A stretch of DNA of 5,751 bases from assembly GCA_025935735.1 (NCBI GenBank), contig JAICUS010000401.1, positions 1 to 5,751 of the forward strand, in the 5' to 3' direction. Position 1 is the first letter of the stretch. The number at the start of each line of letters is the position of its first letter. This document shows, piece by piece, positions 1-4,976 of this stretch. The position numbers and the translations under genes are program-made. The notes under the pieces were generated by a model. That model saw only the letters and a program-made list of their open reading frames with translations. It ran no database searches and was not told where the DNA came from. This DNA is from Solirubrobacteraceae bacterium (GTDB taxonomy: Bacteria; Actinomycetota; Thermoleophilia; Solirubrobacterales; Solirubrobacteraceae).

Positions 1-843
1 ACGGTCTACGACGCGCTCGGCTCCTCCGTGACCGTGGTCGAGCTGCTCGACCAGCTCATCCCGGGCGCCGACAAGGACCTCATCCGGGTGCTGGAGAAGC
101 GGATCAGGGGCCGCTACGCCGCGATCCACCTGGAGACCGGCGTGGAGTCCGTCGAGGCGGCGGACGACGGGCTGCGCGTCAAGTTCGGCGACACCACGGA
201 GACGTTCGACCGCATCCTGGTGGCGGTGGGGCGCCGGCCCAACGGGCGCGCGATCGGCGCCGAGGCCGCGGGCGTGCAGGTCGACGAGCGCGGCTACGTC
301 CCGTCGGATCTGCAGATGCGCACCAACGTGCCGCACATCTACTCGATCGGCGACGTCCGCGGCGAGCCGATGCTGGCCCACAAGGCCTCGCACGAGGCGG
401 TGGTGGCCGCCGAGGCGATCGCCGGCGAGAACGTCTCCTGGGACGCGCGCTCGATTCCCTCGGTCGCCTACACCGACCCCGAGGTCGCCTGGACCGGGCT
501 CACCGAGGCGGCGGCGAAGGCGTCGGACACGCCCTACGAGACGGCGACGTTCCCCTGGGCCGCGTCCGGCCGGGCGCTGTCGATGGGCCGCTCGGACGGC
601 CTGACGAAGCTGCTCGTCGACCCGGAGTCCCACCGGGTGCTCGGCGCGGGCGTGGTGGGCATCAACGCCGGCGAGCTGATCGCCGAGGCCGTGCTGGCCA
701 TCGAGGCCGGGCTGGACGCCGAGGACGTCGCGCTGACCATCCACCCGCACCCGACGCTGTCGGAGACGGTCATGTTCTCCGCCGAGCAGGCCGAGGGCAC
801 GATCACCGACGTCATGCCCAAGCGCAAGCGGGCGCGGGCATGA
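1..843 (+). CDS. lpdA: Dihydrolipoyl dehydrogenase (E3), C-terminal part, 5' end outside window
   Basis: This is the FAD enzyme that reoxidises dihydrolipoamide with NAD+ in pyruvate, 2-oxoglutarate or branched-chain 2-oxoacid dehydrogenase complexes, or in glycine cleavage. The frame is open from base 1, and the first residues (TVYDALGSSVTVVELLDQ) are mid-protein sequence, so the GTG at 28 is not the start. About 280 of the family's roughly 460-475 residues are present. Visible in visible-residue numbering are the IPGADKD motif (20-26), the GRRPNG turn (78-83), the second FAD-binding motif YSIGDV with Asp118, and the dimerisation domain from about 152. The C-terminal HPTLSE motif carries the catalytic His250 and its partner Glu255. 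The redox disulfide (CxxxxC) and first FAD motif lie upstream and cannot be checked. The stop TGA overlaps the next gene's ATG (ATGA). The basic tail KRKRARA is short and unremarkable. Which complex it serves cannot be told from here. Confidence 0.95.
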   Translation, partial: TVYDALGSSVTVVELLDQLIPGADKDLIRVLEKRIRGRYAAIHLETGVESVEAADDGLRVKFGDTTETFDRILVAVGRRPNGRAIGAEAAGVQVDERGYVPSDLQMRTNVPHIYSIGDVRGEPMLAHKASHEAVVAAEAIAGENVSWDARSIPSVAYTDPEVAWTGLTEAAAKASDTPYETATFPWAASGRALSMGRSDGLTKLLVDPESHRVLGAGVVGINAGELIAEAVLAIEAGLDAEDVALTIHPHPTLSETVMFSAEQAEGTITDVMPKRKRARA

Positions 844-1784
844 CGCACCACGGGCCGCCCGAGGCCAGCGCCGCGCCGCGCTACACCGGCATCCGCACGT
901 TCGCCCGCGCGCCGCTGCTCAGCTCGCCCGACGGCCTCGACGTGGCCGTCGTCGGCGTCCCGTTCGACACCGCCACCTCGATGCGCCCGGGCGCGCGCTT
1001 CGGCCCGGCCGGCATCCGCGACGCGTCGCTGCTGCTGCGCCCGTGGCACCCGGTCCAGCAGGTCGACGTGTTCGGCGCGCTGTCGTTCGCCGACCTCGGC
1101 GACCTCACGACCACGCCGGGCAACGCGCTGCGCACCACCGAGCAGATCGCCGCGCAGCTGGAGCCGATCCTGCGCGCCGGCGCGACGTCGCTCGTGCTCG
1201 GCGGCGACCACTCGATCGTGCTCGGCGAGCTGCGCGCGCACGCCGCGGTGCACGGCCCGGTCGGCGTCGTGCTGCTCGACGCGCACGCCGACACGTGGGA
1301 GCAGTACTACGGCGAGCGCTACTTTCACGGCACGCCGTTCAAGCGGGCCTACGAGGAGGGGCTGATCGACCCGTCGCGCTCGCTGCTCGCGGGCATGCGC
1401 GGGTCGCTCTACGCCGCCGCCGACCTGGACGAGCCGCGCTCCTGGGGCTTCGAGATCGTCCCCTGCGAGGAGCTGCGCACGTGGACGCCGGAGCAGTACG
1501 GCGAGCGGGTGCGGGCGCGGCTGGGCGACGGTCCGGCGTACCTGTCGTTCGACATCGACTCGATCGACCCCGCGTTCGCCCCCGCGACGGGCACGCCCGA
1601 GGTGTGCGGCCTGCTGCCGCACGAGGCGATCGGCTTCCTGCGCGCGCTGCGCGGCGTGCGGTTCACCGGGTTCGACATCGTCGAGGTCGCGCCGGCCTAC
1701 GACACCGCGGCGCAGACGACCGCGCTCGTGGCCGCGAACATCGGCTACGAGCTGCTGGCCCTAGCCGCGCTGTTCGAGGAGTAG
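840..1784 (+). CDS. speB: Agmatinase / guanidino-acid hydrolase (ureohydrolase family)
   Basis: A 314-residue manganese-type ureohydrolase that would cleave a guanidino compound into urea and an amine: agmatine to putrescine, or 4-guanidinobutyrate to GABA. The fold is covered end to end, at normal family length (about 300-320). Metal ligands are visible as GGDHS (His124), DAHAD (Asp147, His149, Asp151) and SFDIDSIDP (Asp238, Asp240). His163 in FHGTPF matches the conserved catalytic His, and Glu282 in DIVEVAP the guanidinium-contacting Glu. The ATG overlaps the lpd stop (ATGA) and no good Shine-Dalgarno precedes it, so translation is probably coupled to lpd. The 3' end overlaps the convergent MEDS gene by 24 bases. 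The family is certain. The substrate is not: agmatine, 4-guanidinobutyrate, 3-guanidinopropionate and even guanidine are used by close relatives, so the symbol is provisional. Confidence 0.93.
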   Translation: MTHHGPPEASAAPRYTGIRTFARAPLLSSPDGLDVAVVGVPFDTATSMRPGARFGPAGIRDASLLLRPWHPVQQVDVFGALSFADLGDLTTTPGNALRTTEQIAAQLEPILRAGATSLVLGGDHSIVLGELRAHAAVHGPVGVVLLDAHADTWEQYYGERYFHGTPFKRAYEEGLIDPSRSLLAGMRGSLYAAADLDEPRSWGFEIVPCEELRTWTPEQYGERVRARLGDGPAYLSFDIDSIDPAFAPATGTPEVCGLLPHEAIGFLRALRGVRFTGFDIVEVAPAYDTAAQTTALVAANIGYELLALAALFEE

Positions 1785-2279
1785 GTCGTGGTGGGCGGCG
1801 ACCGCGGCGCGCTCCGGCCCGTCGAGGTCGCCGACGATGAACAGGCACAGCGAGACGCACGGCCGGCCGGCGAAGTGCTCGTCCCAGGCGCGGTCGTAGG
1901 CCACCGAGCGCTCGATGATCCCCGGGTCCGGGCCGATCGGCGAGCGGGCCCACCAGGCGGCGTCGTAGCCGCGGGCCAGCGCGGCCTCGAGCTGCGGCTC
2001 CCAGCCGCGCACGTAGTCCTCGACGCTGACCGGCGGGTGCAGCTCGGCCACCACCATCCGGCCACCGGCCTCCAGCGCGGCGACGTCGAGCCCCGCCTCG
2101 GTCAGCGCGTGGCGGTCCTCGCCGGCGGAGCGGGCCAGCGCGCGGTGGAACAGCCAGCCGTTGCGCTTGGCGCCCAGCGCGTAGAACGAGGCGAGCGTCG
2201 GCCAGACGTCCTCCGGCCGCTGCAGCAGCATCGCCAGGTGCGGGCAGGCGCCGCCCTCGACCGCGCTCTCGAGGTTCAC
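1761..2279 (-). CDS. Stand-alone MEDS-like sensory domain protein
   Basis: A 172-residue soluble protein whose layout fits the MEDS domain (methanogen/methylotroph DcmR sensory domain), a predicted small-molecule or hydrocarbon-derivative sensor in signalling proteins. Seen in order: an N-terminal CPHLAML segment with the conserved His14, an alpha/beta start (residues 20-50), the [20 protein letters not shown] turn-and-strand (61-80), a helix plus ARGYDAAWW (102-110), an acidic helix [12 protein letters not shown] (129-140), the CLF strand (145-147) and a final HHDLLL (163-168). There is no HTH, kinase or membrane segment, so it is the domain alone. The start is GTG at 2279, because GTGA overlaps the kinase stop and places His14 near the N terminus; the open frame further upstream is kinase antisense-frame noise. 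The overlap implies co-translation with the kinase and a role as its partner sensor. The domain call is from pattern memory and needs a profile search. The last 24 bases overlap the agmatinase gene. Confidence 0.78.
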   Translation of the reverse strand: MNLESAVEGGACPHLAMLLQRPEDVWPTLASFYALGAKRNGWLFHRALARSAGEDRHALTEAGLDVAALEAGGRMVVAELHPPVSVEDYVRGWEPQLEAALARGYDAAWWARSPIGPDPGIIERSVAYDRAWDEHFAGRPCVSLCLFIVGDLDGPERAAVAAHHDLLLEQRG

Positions 2280-3361
2280 AGCGGCACCCACAGGCGGACG
2301 CGGGTCCCGGCCCCGGGCGCCGACTCGACCGCGCAGTCGCCGCCGTAGGAGCGGGCGCGCTCGCGCATCACGGTCAGCCCGAGGTGGCCCTCGGCGACGC
2401 CGGGCGCGCCGGTCGGGTCGAAGCCGCGCCCGTCGTCTTTCACGGTCAGCTCCAGCCGGCCGTCGCGTGCGGCCAGGCGGACGTCGACGCGGCGCGCGGC
2501 CGCGTGCGCGTCGACGTTGGCCAGCGCCTCGGAGACGACGCGGCCGGCGAGCGTGACGAGCTCCGGGCCGGCCGCGCCGGCGTCGCCGGTCACCCGCACG
2601 TCCAGACCGCGGCGGCGGGCGCGCTCGGCCGCCTCCTCGACCGCGGCCCGCACGCCGTGCGGCAGCGGGCCCGTCAGGTCGCGCAGGCGCGAGCGGACGA
2701 TCCGGTGGGCCTCGGTCACGCACTCGCGCAGGCGCTCGCGGCTCGCCGCGTCGTCCGGCGGCGCCGCCAGCTCGCGCAGCGCGAGCGCCAGGTGCTGCGC
2801 CAGCCCGTCGTGGACCTCGGCGGCCAGCGTGCGCCGCTCGCGCTCCATCTCGGCGTGGCGCAGCCGCTGCCGCAGCCGCGCGGTGGCGATCCCCGCGCTG
2901 AGCTGCAGGCCGAGCAGGGTGAGCACCGTGCGGTGCAGCGGGTCGAGCGCGATCGGCTCGGGCGCCCGGGCGACGACGACGCCGGCCAGCGCGGGCTCCG
3001 CCGTGGCGAGCGGGAGGATCAGCCAGTCCGCCGCCGGCGGCGTGAACGGGTTGGCCACGAGCCAGCTCGCGGGCTCGCGCAGGACGATCGGCGCGCCGCC
3101 GGCCACGGCGAGCCGCCAGGCCTCCGCGTCGAAGGCCAGCTCCGCGGCCGCGTGCGGCTCGCCGACGTAGCGGCGCAGCACCGACTGGCCGTCGGCGTCG
3201 GGCAGGTAGAACGCGGCCGCGTCCAGCCCGAGCGCGGCGCGCATCGCGGCCAGCGCCGCGCCGGCCAGCTCGCCCAGGTCGCCAGGCCCGACCAGCGCCC
3301 GCGACACCCGCGAGACCGCGCCGAGCCCGGTCAGCACCTCGGGGGCGAGGACCTCCGTCAC
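2276..3361 (-). CDS. Soluble GAF-domain sensor histidine kinase (HisKA_3, NarL-partner type)
   Basis: A 361-residue cytoplasmic two-component kinase with no signal peptide or membrane helix. A GAF-like sensor domain spans about residues 15-160, followed by a coiled linker (161-178) and a HisKA_3 dimerisation/phosphotransfer domain. There AEVHDGLAQ holds the phospho-acceptor His184 and a DxxxQ pattern (Asp185, Gln189), associated with response-regulator phosphatase activity in this family. The HATPase_c domain follows, with the N box [10 protein letters not shown] (Asn282), DDGRGF (309-314) and [12 protein letters not shown] (325-336). The basic residue usually before the His of the N box is Ala here. 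The start is GTG at 3361, the only in-frame start before the divergent regulator. An open frame continues to 3892 but is antisense to the regulator. Divergent pairing with the NarL-type regulator 18 bases away strongly suggests they are partners. The 3' end overlaps the MEDS start (GTGA). Confidence 0.93.
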   Translation of the reverse strand: MTEVLAPEVLTGLGAVSRVSRALVGPGDLGELAGAALAAMRAALGLDAAAFYLPDADGQSVLRRYVGEPHAAAELAFDAEAWRLAVAGGAPIVLREPASWLVANPFTPPAADWLILPLATAEPALAGVVVARAPEPIALDPLHRTVLTLLGLQLSAGIATARLRQRLRHAEMERERRTLAAEVHDGLAQHLALALRELAAPPDDAASRERLRECVTEAHRIVRSRLRDLTGPLPHGVRAAVEEAAERARRRGLDVRVTGDAGAAGPELVTLAGRVVSEALANVDAHAAARRVDVRLAARDGRLELTVKDDGRGFDPTGAPGVAEGHLGLTVMRERARSYGGDCAVESAPGAGTRVRLWVPL

Positions 3362-3379
3362 GGTTGCGACACTACCTCG
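3362..3379. promoter_or_regulatory. Divergent kinase/regulator promoter core with overlapping -10 elements
   Basis: Only 18 bases separate the two GTG starts. On the minus strand TAGTGT (3374 to 3369) fits the actinobacterial -10 pattern TANNNT and ends 7 bases before the kinase GTG. On the plus strand GACACT (3368-3373), a weaker match, sits exactly at -12 to -7 if transcription begins at the regulator's GTG. Neither gene has a well placed Shine-Dalgarno; the nearest purine run before the kinase is GAGGT about 12 bases upstream. Both transcripts are therefore predicted to be leaderless and to use overlapping -10 elements on opposite strands. No -35 element is recognisable; it would fall inside the opposite gene. 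Confidence 0.45.
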
Positions 3380-3967
3380 GTGCGCGTCCTCATCGCCGAC
3401 GATCACCGGCTGATGCGCGAGGGCACGGCGGCGCTGCTGGCGGCCGACCCGCGGATCGAGGTCGTCGGGCTGGCCGGCGGAGGCCGCGAGGCCGTGGAGC
3501 TGGCCGTGCGGCTGGAGCCCGACGTCGTGCTGCTCGACGTGGGGATGCCGGACGTGGGCGGCGTGGAGGCCTGCGCGGCCATCCGCGCCCGGGTGCCGGC
3601 GGTGCGCGTGCTCATGCTCACCGTCTCCGAGGACGCGCTGGACGTGCGGGCCGCGCTGCGGGTCGGCGCGGCCGGATACCTGCTCAAGGACATGCCGCCG
3701 GACGAGCTGGTGGAGGCCGTCCTGTCCGGCGCGCCGGCGGTCGCGCCGCGCGTGCGCGACGTCGAGCCCGCCGACGAGCTGTCGCTGCGCGAGCGCGAGG
3801 TGCTCGAGCTGCTGGGCCGCGGCCTGCGCAACCGGGAGATCGCCGAGCGGCTCGTGGTCAGCGAGGCGACGGTCAAGACCCACGTCCGGCACGTGCTGGA
3901 GAAGCTGCGGCTGCGCAATCGCGCGGAGGCAGCAGCGTTCGCAGCCCGCGTGCGAGGCGGGCCCTGA
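3380..3967 (+). CDS. NarL/FixJ-family response regulator
   Basis: A 195-residue DNA-binding response regulator. The receiver domain (1 to about 116) has the acidic pair Asp7/Asp8 ([11 protein letters not shown]), the phospho-acceptor Asp53 (VVLLDVGMP), the switch Thr81 (MLTVSED) and Lys103 (YLLKDMP). The LuxR-type HTH (about 134-190) reads [16 protein letters not shown], then [20 protein letters not shown]. The start is GTG at 3380, because VRVLIADDH is the conserved first strand and no other in-frame start precedes it. There is no ribosome binding site. The linker between domains is only about 15-18 residues, so the protein is shorter than the usual 205-220. It diverges from the kinase across 18 bases and is presumably phosphorylated by it. 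Its last 95 bases are antisense to the 3' end of the sigma-like gene. Target genes are unknown; the flanking divergent promoter is an obvious autoregulation candidate. Confidence 0.95.
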   Translation: MRVLIADDHRLMREGTAALLAADPRIEVVGLAGGGREAVELAVRLEPDVVLLDVGMPDVGGVEACAAIRARVPAVRVLMLTVSEDALDVRAALRVGAAGYLLKDMPPDELVEAVLSGAPAVAPRVRDVEPADELSLREREVLELLGRGLRNREIAERLVVSEATVKTHVRHVLEKLRLRNRAEAAAFAARVRGGP

Positions 3968-4223
3968 CGTCGGCCTCGCTGGTGCGCAGCTGGGCGGCGA
4001 TGCGGTCCGACGTCCAGCCCAGGACGCGGGCGAGCACCACCGCGTCGCGGTCGTCCGGCGCCATGGCGGCGTAGGCGGGGTGCGGCCCGCGGCCGGCCGC
4101 GAGCCGCGCGGCGGTCGCCTCCGGGTGGGGCGCGCGCAGCGCGCGGACCGTCACCTGGGCGGCGGTCTCGTCGTCGGCGGCGGCGGCGCGCGCGGCGGCG
4201 TAGACGCGATCGACCTCGAGCAC
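3873..4223 (-). CDS. Small sigma-70 region-4-like HTH protein
   Basis: A 116-residue protein. Residues about 50-98 resemble sigma-70 region 4: [20 protein letters not shown], then [13 protein letters not shown], then [12 protein letters not shown], the helix-turn-helix order of ECF sigma factors. Residues 5-30 ([20 protein letters not shown], then TVRALR) faintly recall regions 2.1-2.2, but there is no room for regions 2.3-2.4 that melt and read the -10 element. It is thus probably not a working sigma factor by itself. It may be an accessory DNA-binding or RNA-polymerase-binding protein, or a degenerate ECF factor. The start is GTG at 4223, the only in-frame start upstream of the HTH besides internal Met54; TACGGT lies 7 bases upstream. 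GC at third codon positions is very high outside the overlap, supporting real coding. In the overlap with the response regulator (residues about 86-116) codon choice becomes mixed. That stretch includes the end of the last HTH helix and a low-complexity tail. Confidence 0.72.
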   Translation of the reverse strand: MLEVDRVYAAARAAAADDETAAQVTVRALRAPHPEATAARLAAGRGPHPAYAAMAPDDRDAVVLARVLGWTSDRIAAQLRTSEADVRARLARGLRTLLPPRDCAAAASPARAGRGS

Positions 4224-4230
4224 TCCCGCG

Positions 4231-4236
4231 ACCGTA
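4231..4236 (-). promoter_or_regulatory. Candidate -10 element (TACGGT) of the sigma-like gene
   Basis: TACGGT on the minus strand matches TANNNT and ends 7 bases before the GTG at 4223, the same spacing as TAGTGT before the kinase. A leaderless transcript is predicted. GGGA directly before the GTG is too close to act as a ribosome binding site. No -35 box is recognisable. Confidence 0.4.
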
Positions 4237-4255
4237 CGGGCGCCCGCGGCGCCCG
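4237..4255. repeat. Perfect 8-bp inverted repeat (possible hairpin or operator)
   Basis: CGGGCGCC, a 3-base loop CGC, then GGCGCCCG form a perfect GC-only stem. It lies in the 56-base gap (4224-4279) between the SDR stop and the sigma-like start, 24 bases after the SDR stop and immediately upstream of the candidate -10 hexamer. No T-run follows on either strand, so it is not a classical intrinsic terminator. It could be a U-less terminator for the SDR transcript or a protein-binding site between -35 and -10. In such GC-rich DNA chance is a serious alternative. The rest of this gap shows nothing else recognisable. Confidence 0.35.
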
Positions 4256-4279
4256 CGCATCCACCGAAAGGATGATTGT

Positions 4280-4954
4280 CTACGAGCGCTGGGCCGTCGG
4301 CCGGATCAGGATCTCGTTGACGTCGACGTGCGGCGGCTGCGAGACGGCGTAGATCACCGCGCGGGCGACGTCGTCGGCGGTCAGCGCCTCGTCGATCTCC
4401 GGGTGCGGGAAGCCGGGCGTCTCGACCATCCCGGGCTCGATCAGCGTGACGCGCACGCCGGTGTCGTTGAAGTCCAGCCGGGCGGCCTCGGCCATGCCCG
4501 TGGCGGCGAACTTGGTCGAGGAGTACAGCGAGCCGGCGAGCGCGCGGCGGCCGGCGATGCTCGAGGTGATCAGGATGTGGCCCTTGCTCGCCCGCAACGC
4601 GGAGGCGGCCGCGCGGATGGTCAGGTACGGGCCGTAGACGTTCGTGAGGATCATCGCCTTGACGTCCTCGGGATCGCCGGCCTCGAAGCCCTTCTCATGG
4701 CCGACGCCGGCATTGGCGAAGGCCACGTCGAGCCGACCGAAGGTGTCCAGCGCGAGCTTGACCAGCGCCTGCTGGTCCGCCCAGCTCGTGACGTCGGTGA
4801 CGGCCGTGAGCGCGCCGAGCTCCTCGCGCAGCGCGGCGAGCTTGTCCTCGGAGCGGGCGCCGAGCACGAGCCGGTAGCCGGCCTGCGCGGCGTGGCGGGC
4901 CGTGGCGGCGCCGATGCCGCTGCTCGCGCCGGTGATCAGGAAGACGGGGTCCAT
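4280..4954 (-). CDS. Classical SDR-family NADP-type oxidoreductase
   Basis: A 224-residue short-chain dehydrogenase/reductase with a Rossmann fold, likely cytoplasmic. The cofactor glycine motif is TGASSGIG (residues 8-15), followed by GARSEDKL (32-39), where Arg34 after the second strand suggests NADP(H) over NAD(H). NAG is at 81-83, Asn105 of the catalytic tetrad is in LTNVYGPY, Ser131 is in ITSSIAG, and Tyr144/Lys148 are in YSSTK. EPGMVETP (173-180) follows the active site. The C terminus (DVNEILIRPTAQ) resembles the YdfG-type hydroxy-acid/serine dehydrogenase branch, but the substrate cannot be assigned. The start is ATG at 4954, directly before the first beta strand; an open frame runs upstream to 5065 but is antisense to obg. 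It diverges from obg across 22 bases. The sigma-like gene lies 56 bases downstream on the same strand, so read-through is possible. Confidence 0.93.
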   Translation of the reverse strand: MDPVFLITGASSGIGAATARHAAQAGYRLVLGARSEDKLAALREELGALTAVTDVTSWADQQALVKLALDTFGRLDVAFANAGVGHEKGFEAGDPEDVKAMILTNVYGPYLTIRAAASALRASKGHILITSSIAGRRALAGSLYSSTKFAATGMAEAARLDFNDTGVRVTLIEPGMVETPGFPHPEIDEALTADDVARAVIYAVSQPPHVDVNEILIRPTAQRS

Positions 4955-4976
4955 GGCTTCTACCGTTACCCGGACG
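4955..4976. promoter_or_regulatory. Divergent SDR/obg promoter core with overlapping -10-like elements
   Basis: A 22-base gap lies between two ATG starts. TACCGTTA (4961-4968) reads TACCGT on the plus strand, which would start transcription about 4 bases before the obg ATG. On the minus strand the same stretch reads TAACGG, one base short of TANNNT, and would start transcription about 2 bases before the SDR ATG. No good Shine-Dalgarno precedes either gene; AGAAG before the SDR is weak and too close. Near-leaderless transcripts from a shared, nearly symmetrical -10 region are inferred. No -35 box is seen. Confidence 0.4.

Noticed and set aside
534..1622. Long minus-strand open frame opposite lpd and agmatinase
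   Set aside because: Arg/Ala-rich translation with no domain logic; it is antisense to two well-supported genes and results from stop-codon scarcity at high GC.
2280..2723. Upstream extension of the MEDS reading frame
   Set aside because: Arg/Ala/Gly-rich shadow of the kinase ATPase domain; the MEDS-like sequence starts at the GTG at 2279.
2384..3379. Plus-strand open frame upstream of the response regulator, continuous with it
   Set aside because: It is antisense to the kinase and low complexity; conserved regulator sequence begins only at the GTG at 3380.
3362..3892. N-terminal extension of the kinase to 3892
   Set aside because: The extension is Gln/His/Arg-rich shadow of the regulator gene, without recognisable domain; the GAF region begins soon after 3361.
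3944..3962. 6-bp stem with 7-base loop at the end of the regulator gene as a terminator
   Set aside because: Short stem, no T-run, inside two coding regions; such repeats are expected by chance in this GC-rich DNA.
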